DNA of 64,000 nt. It comes from Prevotella sp. (GTDB lineage Bacteria; Bacteroidota; Bacteroidia; Bacteroidales; Bacteroidaceae). Where the stretch lies: NCBI GenBank assembly GCA_016287755.1, contig JAEEWT010000006.1:1-64000 (forward strand), in the 5' to 3' direction. The position numbers were made by a program, and so were the translations under genes. This document shows positions 1 through 8,989 of this stretch, one piece after another; within the stretch, counting starts at the first letter, position 1, and every line of letters starts with the position of its first letter. The notes beneath the pieces are model-generated. The model was given only the letters and a program-made list of their open reading frames with translations, made no database searches and was not told the DNA's origin.

Positions 1-1492
1 CGCCCACCACCAGCGGTGAGGGGTCGGCGGTATACTTGGTCTGGAACAGCGGCATGTTCACCTGCTCCATGCCCCGCATCTCCCACCAGTCGAAGTTGAA
101 CAGCTTAGGACCTTTCCTGCCGGTGAAGACGAAATAGAGGTCGTGACACCCTGTGGCCACCTCGCGCAGATCGGTGGTGAGTGTCTGCCATGCTTCCCAG
201 CCTCCTGTGCCGGGTACCTCCAAACGACCGAGGCGCTGTCCGCGGATGCTGTCGATACGGATCTCGATGGCACCGCCACGCAGACCGCTGGCCACACGAG
301 CTGTGAACGTACGGGGAATCTGCTGACCGAACTCCACGTTCTGCAGCTTGATATAGTCATCGTTATGGATATCGGTGATGTACACCCCTACCTGATCGTT
401 CTGCTCGGCCTTGATACCTTTCGAGAAAGCCATGGTCTCGGCCTCCACCTTACGGTAGGGATTGAAGGTTGCTACAGGCTGCACACCCTCATCGGTAGGC
501 AGGATGGTGGGAATGCTACCATCGGCATTGTACTTGAACTCCTCGACGGCCACGCTGCGGCCGAATCCCCCACCCTGCGGGAGCTTTCCCGTGTGGTAGA
601 AGAAATAGCTATGGCCCTTGAAGTCGGCCACGCCGCAATGGTTGGTGAACGAGTTGGTTTCGCTTTGAGGCATGATCACACCCTCATAGGTCCAAGGACC
701 TAACGGCGTGGGGGCTGTACTGTACGAGATATGCTCGGGAATGCCCCCAGCGGCATAGAGCAGCTGATAGACCTTCGACGTGGGCACCTGGTACTTGGAG
801 GTGTCCACCTTGCGCAGCCACGGACCTTCCACATACGAATCCTTGTACTGCTTACCTTCCACGCGTTTGTCCATGGGCGGACCGCCGAAGGCTTCCTCGG
901 TCATGGAGAGGATGCCCACCTCGCCCTCATAGGAGATCATGTCGCGGTTCAGCTTCAGGTAATACACCCGCGGGTTTCCCCACATCAGCCAAGCCTGTCC
1001 GTCATCGTCAATCAGTACGGTGGGGTCGATATGATCCCATGAGCCGTTCTCGAACAACGGCTTACCGATAGCGTCACGGAACGGTCCCGTGGGGGAATCG
1101 CTCACAGCAACGCCGATGGCCATGCCACGCGACAGACGGGAATGGGCGCAGATATACCAGAAGAACTTCCCGTCGCGCTCGATGCACTGACTCGCCCAGG
1201 CGCGATCGTCGGCCCAGGAGAAGCTCTCCAGCGCCAGCGGTGAGCCATGATCCTGCCAGTTCACCATATCCTTGGTGGAATAGACACGCCACTCCTGCAT
1301 CCAGAAGAAGTCGGCATTGTCCTCATCATGTCCTGTATAGACATACATCGTACCATCGTGCACCATGGGTGCAGGATCGCTTGTGAACCACGTCTGCACA
1401 AACGGGTTCTGTGCCCAAGCTGTTTGTCCGATCATCATGGTCATCATTCCCATGAATGCCATGATCATCCGTTCTCTTTTCAATACTTTCAT
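1..1492 (-). CDS. GH43-CBM6 glycoside hydrolase, partial; second GH43-like start at the window edge
   Basis: Secreted glycosidase of family GH43, probably an arabinofuranosidase/xylosidase acting on arabinoxylan or arabinan. The ATG is at 1492 and the C-terminus runs off the window. A signal peptide ending near AWAQ is followed by the typical GH43 start DPAPMVHDGTMYVYTGHDED, with its catalytic Asp, and by DHIDPTVLIDDDGQAWLMWG and SYVEGPWLRK, which carries the likely acid Glu. A CBM6-type module follows (KVEAETMAFSKGIKAEQ ... DDYIKLQNVEFG). The last visible residues, FQTKYTADPSPLVVG, look like the opening of another GH43 propeller, so the whole protein may be GH43-CBM6-GH43. It lies 39 nt behind the GH97 gene on the same strand, probably in one operon. 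Substrate is inference. Confidence 0.85.
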   Translation of the reverse strand, partial: MKVLKRERMIMAFMGMMTMMIGQTAWAQNPFVQTWFTSDPAPMVHDGTMYVYTGHDEDNADFFWMQEWRVYSTKDMVNWQDHGSPLALESFSWADDRAWASQCIERDGKFFWYICAHSRLSRGMAIGVAVSDSPTGPFRDAIGKPLFENGSWDHIDPTVLIDDDGQAWLMWGNPRVYYLKLNRDMISYEGEVGILSMTEEAFGGPPMDKRVEGKQYKDSYVEGPWLRKVDTSKYQVPTSKVYQLLYAAGGIPEHISYSTAPTPLGPWTYEGVIMPQSETNSFTNHCGVADFKGHSYFFYHTGKLPQGGGFGRSVAVEEFKYNADGSIPTILPTDEGVQPVATFNPYRKVEAETMAFSKGIKAEQNDQVGVYITDIHNDDYIKLQNVEFGQQIPRTFTARVASGLRGGAIEIRIDSIRGQRLGRLEVPGTGGWEAWQTLTTDLREVATGCHDLYFVFTGRKGPKLFNFDWWEMRGMEQVNMPLFQTKYTADPSPLVVG

Positions 1493-1531
1493 TATTCTTT
1501 GAACTTTATGATTACCTTTGACCTTAAGCCA

Positions 1532-3475
1532 TCAATCCATGATTACCAGTCCTCCGTTTTTCGGAATCACTACCTTCACCTGCTGTTTCTTGTTCTGCTT
1601 CAGCTCCTTCACGCTACCGTTCAGCTCGGCATCATCACTATACATCTTCAGCGAAGCACCCTTGTTGAACATCGGTAAGGTGAGCGTGGCAGTATAAGGC
1701 TTCTCCTCAGCGTTGGCGCCCACCACATACCACTTGTCGCCACAACGACGGGCGATGACCACGTACTTACCCGGATAGCCGTCGATGAACTTCACCTCAT
1801 CCCATGTGGTGGGAACCTTCTTCATGAAGTCGATGGCCCATGCAGGCGCATCCTCCAGGTTGTTCGGCGCCAAGGCGAAGTGCTGTACGGCACTTTGGAA
1901 CATCACGGCTGTGGCCAAGGCGAAGACATCGCTGGTGCGACGAACCGTTCCGCGCTTGTTGTCAGCCCCATAGAACTTGTTCAGGGCAGAGCCGCCGAAG
2001 TCCATGGAACCCACCGTGTTACGGATGAAGGGATGGATGCACGCATTACGTGCCTCAGCATCGCAGGCCCCCTGTCCGAAGTGCAGGTTCTCACTGGCCA
2101 ACACGGCCTCGCTGGCTGCGTAGTTGGGATACATACGCTCCCATCCTCTGGGTAATGTACAGCCGTGGAAGATGACCAGCAATCCGAAGTCGTTGGCATC
2201 TACCAGGATATCTTCGTACAGCTGCATCATCTGCTGCTTGTCACCGCCGAAGAAGTCGACCTTGATACCGCGGATACCTGTTTTCTGCATCCATGCCATC
2301 TCCTGTCGGCGCACCAGGTGGTTGTTCATCTTACCTAAAGGACTCTGCGGCGCATCGTTCCATGAGCCGTTGGAGTTATACCACAAGAAGAGTCCTACAC
2401 CCTTGGTCTTTCCGTAGCGAGCCAGTTCCTCGATGCGCTCATAACCAATCTGCTTGTCCCAGAGGGCATCAATCAGAACGGTTTGATAACCCATAGCAGC
2501 CGAGAAATCAATGTAGCGCTTCTGCTCATCGAAGTTACAGCTCGCGTCCATACCGATGATCCAGCTCCATGAGCCCTTACCATATATATATTCCTGAGAT
2601 GCCTTGTACTTAGGTTTCACCAAGTCGAAGGGCACGGTGGTCTCCACGATGTTGGCAAGCGTATTACCAAGGGTGATGGTTCGCCAAGGGGTTGATCCAG
2701 GCAGGGTGATTGACGGAGTGACCGAACCGATGCCGTTGCATTCGCCCTGCTGCGGGAAGCCGATGCGGTAAAGACCGTCGTGCTCGTTAAGCAGTCTGCT
2801 GGCACAATAGCTGCCGTCAACACCGGTCTCGCTGATGAGCACCCAACCCAAGGCGTTCACCTTGAACAGACAAGGGAACGAATAGCCTTCGCCAAAGCCG
2901 TTCTTACCCATCGTATCGTCGGTGGTATAGCTGGTTTCGTAGCTCGGGGATGTGCGGGCAAAGCCACCCATGGGCTTCGACTGCGGACAAAGGAAGGTGG
3001 TGGTGCCTGCAGGGAGTGAGAATCCACTCGCCTCGGTGGTCACCACGGCCACCTTGGTATCTCTTTGCGGCAGTACCTCGTAGCGGTAGGCTACGTCGCG
3101 GTTACTTACTCGGAACACAATGTCCAATACGGCGCGGTTATTTTTCTTGAAATGACATACAGCTTCGTTGGCCTGATAATCCACCTGCTGCTGCTTGATG
3201 TTGCGTGTGAGATAATGATCTTCCACCGACGTAGTGGTGCAATCGCCCATGGAAAGACCGGTGGTAAGATCACTGAAGTTGGTCTTGAGTCCCAATGGGG
3301 ATTTCTCTAAAAACACCTGATTCTTATAGGACACCTGATAGGTGGGCATACCTTCGGCATCACTGATGGTTACAACGATTTGTTTGTCAGGACTACATAC
3401 CTGGAAGTCTTCAGCCATTGCGGTGAGGCATCCCACGCTCAACAGGGCAACGGCAAGGTTCAATTTTGTTTTCAT
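1532..3475 (-). CDS. GH97 family alpha-glycosidase
   Basis: 647-aa periplasmic or secreted glycosidase with signal peptide MKTKLNLAVALLSVGCLTAMA. N-terminal beta-sandwich (about 25-290), (beta/alpha)8 barrel (about 295-560) and C-terminal beta domain are the GH97 layout and length. The motif GIRGIKVDFFGGDKQ carries an Asp where retaining GH97 alpha-galactosidases keep their nucleophile, rather than the Glu base arrangement of SusB-type inverting alpha-glucosidases. An alpha-galactosidase-like activity is therefore favoured, but this is inference. A -7 element (TATCTTTG on the minus strand, 3501-3508) lies upstream. The GH43 gene follows directly, so the pair looks like the end of a plant-glycan utilisation operon. 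Confidence 0.9.
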   Translation of the reverse strand: MKTKLNLAVALLSVGCLTAMAEDFQVCSPDKQIVVTISDAEGMPTYQVSYKNQVFLEKSPLGLKTNFSDLTTGLSMGDCTTTSVEDHYLTRNIKQQQVDYQANEAVCHFKKNNRAVLDIVFRVSNRDVAYRYEVLPQRDTKVAVVTTEASGFSLPAGTTTFLCPQSKPMGGFARTSPSYETSYTTDDTMGKNGFGEGYSFPCLFKVNALGWVLISETGVDGSYCASRLLNEHDGLYRIGFPQQGECNGIGSVTPSITLPGSTPWRTITLGNTLANIVETTVPFDLVKPKYKASQEYIYGKGSWSWIIGMDASCNFDEQKRYIDFSAAMGYQTVLIDALWDKQIGYERIEELARYGKTKGVGLFLWYNSNGSWNDAPQSPLGKMNNHLVRRQEMAWMQKTGIRGIKVDFFGGDKQQMMQLYEDILVDANDFGLLVIFHGCTLPRGWERMYPNYAASEAVLASENLHFGQGACDAEARNACIHPFIRNTVGSMDFGGSALNKFYGADNKRGTVRRTSDVFALATAVMFQSAVQHFALAPNNLEDAPAWAIDFMKKVPTTWDEVKFIDGYPGKYVVIARRCGDKWYVVGANAEEKPYTATLTLPMFNKGASLKMYSDDAELNGSVKELKQNKKQQVKVVIPKNGGLVIMD

Positions 3476-3500
3476 ATTGTTGAATAATCAATTTAGGGCA

Positions 3501-3508
3501 CAAAGATA
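3501..3508 (-). promoter_or_regulatory. Bacteroidetes -7 element before the GH97 gene
   Basis: The minus strand reads TATCTTTG, matching TANNTTTG, 26 nt before the ATG at 3475. A well-spaced -33 TTTG is not obvious: the nearest TTTTG is only about 14 nt upstream. Confidence 0.5.
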
Positions 3509-3590
3509 AGCATTTTTTTTCACAAAACAGGTGGGTTGTGTTACATAATATTTCGATGGTGTATCATGATAGAAGGAGAAAGGGGTATTA

Positions 3591-3640
3591 CATATCCCAG
3601 ACATCCGCGGAATTGCATATCCCAGACATCCGCGGAATTG
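3591..3640. repeat. two perfect tandem copies of a 25-bp unit
   Basis: A 25-bp sequence beginning CATATCCCAGACATCC is present twice in direct succession (3591-3615 and 3616-3640) without a mismatch. It lies beyond the hairpins that follow tRNA-Arg. No gene is visible in 3476-3738. Confidence 0.9.
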
Positions 3641-3654
3641 ACTTCGTCGATCCC

Positions 3655-3740
3655 TACCCTGCCACGGGCAGGGTATCACAAAAAGAGAGAATCTCACGCT
3701 TGAAAGTGAACTTTCAGACATGAGATTCTCTCTTTTTGTG
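3655..3740. terminator. two consecutive hairpins at the 3' side of tRNA-Arg
   Basis: A perfect 20-bp inverted repeat (3677-3696 with 3721-3740) encloses a smaller one (TGAAAGT-GA-ACTTTCA, 3702-3717). Just beyond is a second palindrome (TACCCTGCC-ACG-GGCAGGGTA, 3655-3675). The right arm of the large repeat reaches the last two bases of the tRNA. In the tRNA's transcription direction this could be the terminator or processing signal. Its length, and the position at a tRNA 3' end, would also fit the scar of a mobile element. Confidence 0.6.
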
Positions 3741-3812
3741 ACTCCCGCGGGATTCAAACCCACAACCTTCTGATCCGTAGTCAGATGCTCTATTCAGTTG
3801 AGCTAGGGAGCC
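3739..3812 (-). tRNA. tRNA-Arg (anticodon ACG)
   Basis: The minus strand folds as a complete 74-nt tRNA. The acceptor stem is GGCTCCC with GGGAGTC (one G-U pair) and discriminator A. The D-arm begins TAGCTC, the anticodon stem is TCTGA/TCAGA with loop CTACGGA (anticodon ACG), and the T-arm is GTGGG-TTTGAAT-CCCGC. CCA is not encoded, as is common in Bacteroidetes. A -7-like CAAAGGTA (minus TACCTTTG) lies at 3843-3850, upstream. Confidence 0.95.
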
Positions 3813-3970
3813 TTTTTGCGACTCATTTTCGAATTGCGGTTGCAAAGGTACGCAGTTTTTTCGACACCGCCAAATTTTTCCCTCACTTTTTTCGAAAAAG
3901 AATTGCGGAACCGCATTTCACCTTTCTATATATAATCAATCAGGTTCGTTTTTAAGCTCGGTAGCGTATT

Positions 3971-5182
3971 CTAATACAGGAATCCCAACATCCAAAGGGG
4001 AAGTTTCGCACCATCTGGCATATCCCAATCGTCAGCGAAGATGAAAGAGTCTTTTACGCCTGCAATCTGAGAGAATTTCTTGCTGCGCCCACCGATCCCA
4101 AAAGTGTATTTGCCATCCACCTTGAAGTCTCCCTGCGTCTTGCTGTATTCTACTCTGTGAGTCTCCGACAGACTGCCAATAGCAAAAGTCTCGCGTAGTG
4201 TACCAATGTCTGCCATTGCAGGAGCCAGGGCATACAAGATATTCGGATTTTCAAGATATACCTTGTCTGGCTTAGATAGTTTTCCTATCTTTTTCTTGTC
4301 AGAATAGAGCAGGTTTAGCACCTTGGCGTCACCCAGATACTTAAGATATTCAACCACGGTGTCACGGCCAATCTCAAGGGCTGCGGCAATCTTGTTAGCA
4401 TTCAGTTCAAAAGGAACTTCGCTGCATATCAGGGCTATGAGTGCTTGCAGTTTTCTGATATTGGCTACATCAACTTTACAAATCTGTGGCAGTTCAGTTT
4501 CGATGATATAGTTCACCACTTGCTCGATACGTGTATAATACTCACCTTCACCTTCCAACAGAAAAGGATAATACCCTTTCTCCAAATAATCCTTGAACAA
4601 AGCAACAGGCTTACATTTCGATGAAACCATCCTCCACAAGTCATAAGGATGAGCCAGGATATCCTCCAACGACCATTTGGTGAATGTCAGACCATGATAG
4701 AAACGGAGTGCCTCACGGAAAGAAAGCCCGGGCATCGTGTATTTGATGGCACGACGCGACAGGTCGGCATCACCCTCCTTCAGGCGAAGCAATGAAGACC
4801 CGCTAACAATCATCTTCAGGTCAGGAAACAATTCATAGATTTCCTTGATTTCACGGCTCCAATCCGCATTGCCAGACTTGTATTTATGAATCTCGTCAAT
4901 TACCAGCAACTCACCTCCACGAATCACGAATTCCTCTGCCAGTCCCCCAAGCGTACGCATGGAGAAGTCAACAGTGTCGGCTGAGCAGTACAATATACGT
5001 CGGTCTCCAAGTTCATAGTTCTGTTTCAGATACTGCTTGATAAGCGTGGATTTACCAACACCTTTAGGGCCCATAATACTGATAAGCCGAGCGTTCCAGT
5101 GAATCTCGTCCATCTTGTCACGGATGATTTCCGTTGACGTATTGGCCAACAGCCTGTCGCTTTTTCTGAATAATGCGTCCAT
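3971..5182 (-). CDS. orphan AAA ATPase (AAA_14/DUF4143 type)
   Basis: 403-aa ATPase. A Walker A motif GPKGVGKST is near residue 40, Walker B LLVIDEIHKY near 95 and a sensor-like IVSGSS near 128. The middle helical part (about 215-300) resembles a winged helix, and the C-terminus resembles the DUF4143 nuclease-like fold but without a clear complete PD-(D/E)XK triad. These ATPases are common single genes in Bacteroidetes and their cellular role is unknown. The gene stands alone between tRNA-Arg and rarA with its own promoter, which overlaps an inverted repeat. Function beyond ATP hydrolysis cannot be assigned. Confidence 0.85.
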   Translation of the reverse strand: MDALFRKSDRLLANTSTEIIRDKMDEIHWNARLISIMGPKGVGKSTLIKQYLKQNYELGDRRILYCSADTVDFSMRTLGGLAEEFVIRGGELLVIDEIHKYKSGNADWSREIKEIYELFPDLKMIVSGSSLLRLKEGDADLSRRAIKYTMPGLSFREALRFYHGLTFTKWSLEDILAHPYDLWRMVSSKCKPVALFKDYLEKGYYPFLLEGEGEYYTRIEQVVNYIIETELPQICKVDVANIRKLQALIALICSEVPFELNANKIAAALEIGRDTVVEYLKYLGDAKVLNLLYSDKKKIGKLSKPDKVYLENPNILYALAPAMADIGTLRETFAIGSLSETHRVEYSKTQGDFKVDGKYTFGIGGRSKKFSQIAGVKDSFIFADDWDMPDGAKLPLWMLGFLY

Positions 5183-5210
5183 AGGAATTCATTTTTAGCG
5201 TTTCACGCTG

Positions 5211-5280
5211 CAAAGTTAATTAAAATGTTGCACACAAGCAACATTATTTCAAGAAAAATGCCGTTTACACGCAACATTTT
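5211..5280 (-). promoter_or_regulatory. promoter of the AAA ATPase gene with operator-like palindrome
   Basis: The minus strand has a -7 TAACTTTG (5211-5218) and a -33 TTG (5239-5241) 20 nt upstream. The -33 sits inside an 8-bp inverted repeat AATGTTGC-6nt-GCAACATT (5224-5245). A third half-site GCAACATTTT is at 5271-5280. A protein bound to the palindrome would cover the promoter; which protein is unknown. Confidence 0.6.
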
Positions 5281-5328
5281 CCGCTTTCCCTTTCTTTTAC
5301 CTTTCCTGAGCTATGCTTCTAAAGTATT

Positions 5329-6600
5329 TTAGTCCTCAAACCGCTTCCCCCAACACTGAATCATCCGCTGGTATAGTTTTTCCTCCGAAGGGGTGTGCTG
5401 GGCATGCCATAACCGTTTGTCCTTCAACGTGTCAGGCAAGAACTGCTGTTCCACGAAGTTACCAGGATAGTCGTGCGCATACTTATACCCATCGCTATAG
5501 CCTAATTCAGCCATCAGCTGAGTGGGCGCATTGCGCAGATGCAGGGGCACTGGCTGATTACCCGTATTCTTCACCAGTTCCAAAGCACTGTTGATGCCCA
5601 TATAGGCACTGTTACTCTTCGGACTCGTGGCAAGATAGACAGCACATTCAGCCAAAGGGATTCTTCCTTCAGGCCACCCGATCTTCATCACCGCATCAAA
5701 GGCGGCGTTGGCTAACAACAAGGCATTCGGGTTGGCTAAGCCAATATCCTCAGAGGCACTGATAATCATTCTACGGGCAATGAACTGCGGATCCTCTCCC
5801 CCTTCGATCATCCTTGCCATCCAATAGAGGGCAGCATCGGGATCGCTTCCGCGGATGCTCTTGATAAAAGCCGAAATGATGTCGTAGTGCATCTCCCCAT
5901 CTTTGTCGTATGCCAAGGGATTCTGTTGCAGACGGTTCTCTACCAGCTCATCAGTGATCACTACATCACCACTCTCCGACTCCACCACCAGTTCGAGGAT
6001 ATTCAAGAGTTTACGGGCATCACCGCCGCTATAGCGCAGGATGGCACCTGTTTCCTTGACGTCGATCTTCCGCTCCTTCAGTTCCACATCTTCGGTGATG
6101 GCACGATGCAGGAGTTGCAGCAAATCGTCTTTCTCCAAGGATTTCAGGACATAGAGCTGACAGCGACTGAGCAGGGGGCGGATCACCTCGAACGAGGGAT
6201 TCTCGGTGGTAGCACCAATCAGGGTGACGATGCCTTTCTCAACAGCGCCTAACAGAGAGTCTTGTTGCGACTTACTGAAACGATGGATCTCATCAATGAA
6301 AAGAATCGGACTCGTCTCGTTGAAGAACCTGCCGCTTTTGGCACGTTCAATCACATCACGCACATCCTTCACGCCACTGGTCACCGCACTTAACGTATAG
6401 AAAGGTGTATCAAGCTTGTGCGCAATGATCTGCGCCAAGGTAGTCTTCCCCACCCCCGGCGGTCCCCAAAGCAGAAAAGAACTCACCCGTCCTGCATCGA
6501 TCATCTTGCGCAGGACGGCCCCTTCCCCTACCAGATGACGCTGACCGATGTACTCATCGAGCGTCTTGGGGCGCATTCGTTCAGCTAACGGTTGTGCCAT
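5329..6600 (-). CDS. rarA: replication-associated recombination protein A (RarA/MgsA AAA ATPase)
   Basis: 423-aa clamp-loader-like AAA+ ATPase acting at stalled replication forks. The start [20 protein letters not shown] at 6600 is chosen because the family begins here. The reading frame stays open upstream to 6762, but that part is hydrophobic and unlike the family, and it precedes a TATCTTTG element at 6609-6616. Walker [10 protein letters not shown], Walker [11 protein letters not shown] and sensor 1 [10 protein letters not shown] are present. The C-terminal tetramerisation region with GINSAL and the [10 protein letters not shown] motif is complete. The ATG lies only about 9 nt behind the -7 element, suggesting a very short leader. 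Confidence 0.93.
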   Translation of the reverse strand: MAQPLAERMRPKTLDEYIGQRHLVGEGAVLRKMIDAGRVSSFLLWGPPGVGKTTLAQIIAHKLDTPFYTLSAVTSGVKDVRDVIERAKSGRFFNETSPILFIDEIHRFSKSQQDSLLGAVEKGIVTLIGATTENPSFEVIRPLLSRCQLYVLKSLEKDDLLQLLHRAITEDVELKERKIDVKETGAILRYSGGDARKLLNILELVVESESGDVVITDELVENRLQQNPLAYDKDGEMHYDIISAFIKSIRGSDPDAALYWMARMIEGGEDPQFIARRMIISASEDIGLANPNALLLANAAFDAVMKIGWPEGRIPLAECAVYLATSPKSNSAYMGINSALELVKNTGNQPVPLHLRNAPTQLMAELGYSDGYKYAHDYPGNFVEQQFLPDTLKDKRLWHAQHTPSEEKLYQRMIQCWGKRFED

Positions 6601-6768
6601 ATCACTGGCAAAGATAGGAAAATATATTAAGAAAAGGAAACGAATGCAAGAAAAAAACAGGATAGGTGCATTTTTCCTATGAATTCTTTTTGTTTTGTAT
6701 ACCTTTTCATTATCTTTGGCTTCGCCGAAGATACTTTCACTCGGAAATAAAAATAAATCCATATTTAT

Positions 6769-6799
6769 TTTGTATTTCTCTCGCTTAGTCGTATCTTTG
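6769..6799 (+). promoter_or_regulatory. promoter of the nitrilase gene
   Basis: -33 TTTG (6769-6772), 19-nt spacer and -7 TATCTTTG (6792-6799) match the Bacteroidetes primary sigma consensus closely, 26 nt before the ATG at 6826. Confidence 0.75.
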
Positions 6800-6825
6800 T
6801 AGCCGAAACGAAAAAGTCACGTACG

Positions 6826-7584
6826 ATGAAGATAACGCTTCTGCAGACCGACATTGCATGGGCAAAACCGGAGGAGAACATGGCAAACGCTGAGCAGATG
6901 ATTCTTTCTGCACCTGGAGCCGACCTCTATGTTCTTCCGGAAATGTGGAGCACAGGGTTCATCACCGATGTCAGACCGACGGAGAACAGTGCTGCAAATG
7001 CCTTGAGATGGATGAAGGAGATGGCCGGGAGAACAAATGCCGCTATCTGTGGCAGTCTCGCCGTGAATGATGCAGGACAGTGCTTCAACCGACAGTATTT
7101 CGTGCAACCTGATGGGAATGTGGTCACCTACGACAAACATCACCTGTTTCAATATGGCGGTGAGGATAAGTACTATCAGACCGGTAATCAACGTACTGTG
7201 GTATCGTTTCGTGGAATGCGGTTCCTGCTGGTAACCTGCTACGACCTGCGTTTCCCGGTGTGGGAGCGCTATCAAGGCGATTACGATGCAATGATCTGCG
7301 TGGCCAACTGGCCTGAATCGAGGCAGGAGGTGTGGCATATCCTTCTCAGGGCCCGCGCCATCGAGAACCAGTGTTATGTGATTGGCTGTAACCGTGTGGG
7401 CGATGATCCGAACTGTCATTACATCGGTCACAGCGCCTTTATCGACTCCCGTGGCAGGACCATGGCAGAATGTGAGGAAGCAAAAGCACAGACACTGACG
7501 GCAGAGATCGACATGGAGAGTCTGCGCACCTTCAGGAACAAGTTCAAGGTGCTGAACGACAGGGATGCGTTCACCCTACAGTAA
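6826..7584 (+). CDS. carbon-nitrogen hydrolase, omega-amidase-like (YafV/Nit2 type)
   Basis: 252-aa cytoplasmic amidase of the nitrilase superfamily. The catalytic triad is visible: Glu in VLPEMWSTGF (about 43), Lys in YDKHHLF (about 104) and Cys in VTCYDLRFP (about 138). Family members of this length deaminate alpha-ketoglutaramate and similar monoamides left by glutamine transaminases, which is metabolite repair. It is followed after 32 nt by an acidic hypothetical gene on the same strand, probably co-transcribed. Substrate specificity is inferred from YafV similarity. Confidence 0.9.
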   Translation: MKITLLQTDIAWAKPEENMANAEQMILSAPGADLYVLPEMWSTGFITDVRPTENSAANALRWMKEMAGRTNAAICGSLAVNDAGQCFNRQYFVQPDGNVVTYDKHHLFQYGGEDKYYQTGNQRTVVSFRGMRFLLVTCYDLRFPVWERYQGDYDAMICVANWPESRQEVWHILLRARAIENQCYVIGCNRVGDDPNCHYIGHSAFIDSRGRTMAECEEAKAQTLTAEIDMESLRTFRNKFKVLNDRDAFTLQ

Positions 7585-7616
7585 TATTTAGGTAAGAATA
7601 TATTAAAGAAATTGAT

Positions 7617-8423
7617 ATGAAAGAGACTGACAAAAATGCTTTTACCCTCAAGACGCTGAATAAGAGCAACGTCTGGGATTTACAGGAAAACGATGTGTTC
7701 CGCCTCTGGGAGGCAGCCGAGAAAGATGCTGATCTGAAGGAGAACATGCGCCACTATATCGATATCCTTCGTAGTGCTTTCGATATGGAGGAAGTCAAGA
7801 TCGACAAGCCTGAAGTCATCAAGAAGTACGAGGCAAGGGGCTTCAAGGTGGGCAATATCCGCGTGGATGAGAACAAGAAGAACCTGTGGGCCATCAAGAA
7901 ACGTCCTATCATGCGCGTCACCGATCTCACCTACGAGAATATCCGTCATATCTCTGCAGCCAAGCTGATGGAGGTGATTGACCGTAACTTCGGCGGTGGA
8001 TGGGATTCTCTCTCGCAGAGCATCCAGGATATCATCCAGAGTGGTTTCGATGTAAGTACTACCACCCTACCCAAGGACCGTCTGCACAATCCTGGAGGCA
8101 TGTACGAGAAGAAGGTGGCCGACGGCTTCGAGGTACTGGAGATTCCCAAGGGCTTGTGGGTAGAGGCGATCTTCGCCAAGGAGAAACAGATTATCGAGCG
8201 TCCTCGCACGCGCTTTGGTGTGGATGAAGATGAGGAGATTGACATCCCCAATGAGGAAGATGAGGACTTGCCGGAGATCGAAGACCACTATAACGATACT
8301 GACGAGGATGACGACTACGATGAGGATAAGCTCACCGAAGAGAGTTATCGTACGACGTTCGATGAGACACCGGAAGACCTCGACCTGGATGCTGTTGAGG
8401 TGGCCGACGACTCAGAATACTAA
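7617..8423 (+). CDS. conserved hypothetical protein with acidic C-terminal tail
   Basis: 268-aa protein not recognised as any characterised family. Residues 1-200 are mixed alpha/beta with basic stretches (KNLWAIKKRP, PRTRFG). From about 200 to the end it is extremely acidic, with runs such as DEDEEIDIPNEEDEDLPEIE and DEDDDYDEDK. No signal peptide or membrane segment is seen. It begins 32 nt after the nitrilase and its end overlaps the convergent maf gene by 4 nt. The tail could bind basic proteins or metal, but no function is claimed. Confidence 0.8.
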   Translation: MKETDKNAFTLKTLNKSNVWDLQENDVFRLWEAAEKDADLKENMRHYIDILRSAFDMEEVKIDKPEVIKKYEARGFKVGNIRVDENKKNLWAIKKRPIMRVTDLTYENIRHISAAKLMEVIDRNFGGGWDSLSQSIQDIIQSGFDVSTTTLPKDRLHNPGGMYEKKVADGFEVLEIPKGLWVEAIFAKEKQIIERPRTRFGVDEDEEIDIPNEEDEDLPEIEDHYNDTDEDDDYDEDKLTEESYRTTFDETPEDLDLDAVEVADDSEY

Positions 8424-8989
8424 AACTTTTGCAGTTCGGCGTAGATTCGTTGCACGGGGAGCCCCATTACATTGAAGTAGCTCCCGTGCAACGAGGTTAC
8501 GCCAATATAACCAATCCACTCCTGAATACCATAGGCCCCCGCCTTGTCGAAGGGCTTATAGTGTTCGATATAATAATCAATCTCGCTTTCCGACAGTTGT
8601 TTGAAGACCACGTCGGTACTCACTGAGAAGGAACGGATCTTCTCGGTGGTGGTAAGACAAACGCCTGTAATGACCTGATGCTCCCTACCGCTGATCAAAC
8701 GAAGCATACGACGGGCATCTTCGGCATCTTCGGGTTTCCCCAGAATCTCCTGATCCACCACAACCACGGTATCGGCTGTGATGACCAGCTCATCATCATG
8801 GATCATGGAACGATAGGCATCTGCCTTTTTGCGGGAGATATACTCAGCCACCTCACCAACAGGCAGATCCGACGGGAAGCTCTCATCAATATCCGCCAGT
8901 ACCCGCACCTCGAAATCAAGGTCGAGTCCTGCCAACAGTTCCTTTCTCCTCGGACTGTTACTTGCTAATATGTATCTCCTATTTTTCAA
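8420..8989 (-). CDS. maf: Maf-family nucleoside triphosphate pyrophosphatase
   Basis: 189-aa house-cleaning NTP pyrophosphatase, cytoplasmic. N-terminal ILASNSPRRKELLAGL and the central VITADTVVVVDQEILGKP are the Maf signature. The frame starts with TTG at 8989, directly in front of KNRRYILASN; no upstream ATG is available in frame. That TTG lies inside a TCAATT-type heptamer repeat copy, so the repeat has reached the start codon. It probably follows kdsC in one transcript. Confidence 0.9.
   Translation of the reverse strand: MKNRRYILASNSPRRKELLAGLDLDFEVRVLADIDESFPSDLPVGEVAEYISRKKADAYRSMIHDDELVITADTVVVVDQEILGKPEDAEDARRMLRLISGREHQVITGVCLTTTEKIRSFSVSTDVVFKQLSESEIDYYIEHYKPFDKAGAYGIQEWIGYIGVTSLHGSYFNVMGLPVQRIYAELQKF

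Noticed and set aside
143..703. Plus-strand open frames across the first 3 kb
   Set aside because: They are shadows of the GH43 and GH97 genes, which have clear domains on the minus strand.
3655..5182. Integrative element at tRNA-Arg
   Set aside because: No integrase and no second copy of the tRNA end were found; only palindromes and an orphan ATPase are present.
6601..6762. 54-residue N-terminal extension of RarA
   Set aside because: It lies upstream of a -7 element and is unlike RarA; the family starts at [14 protein letters not shown].
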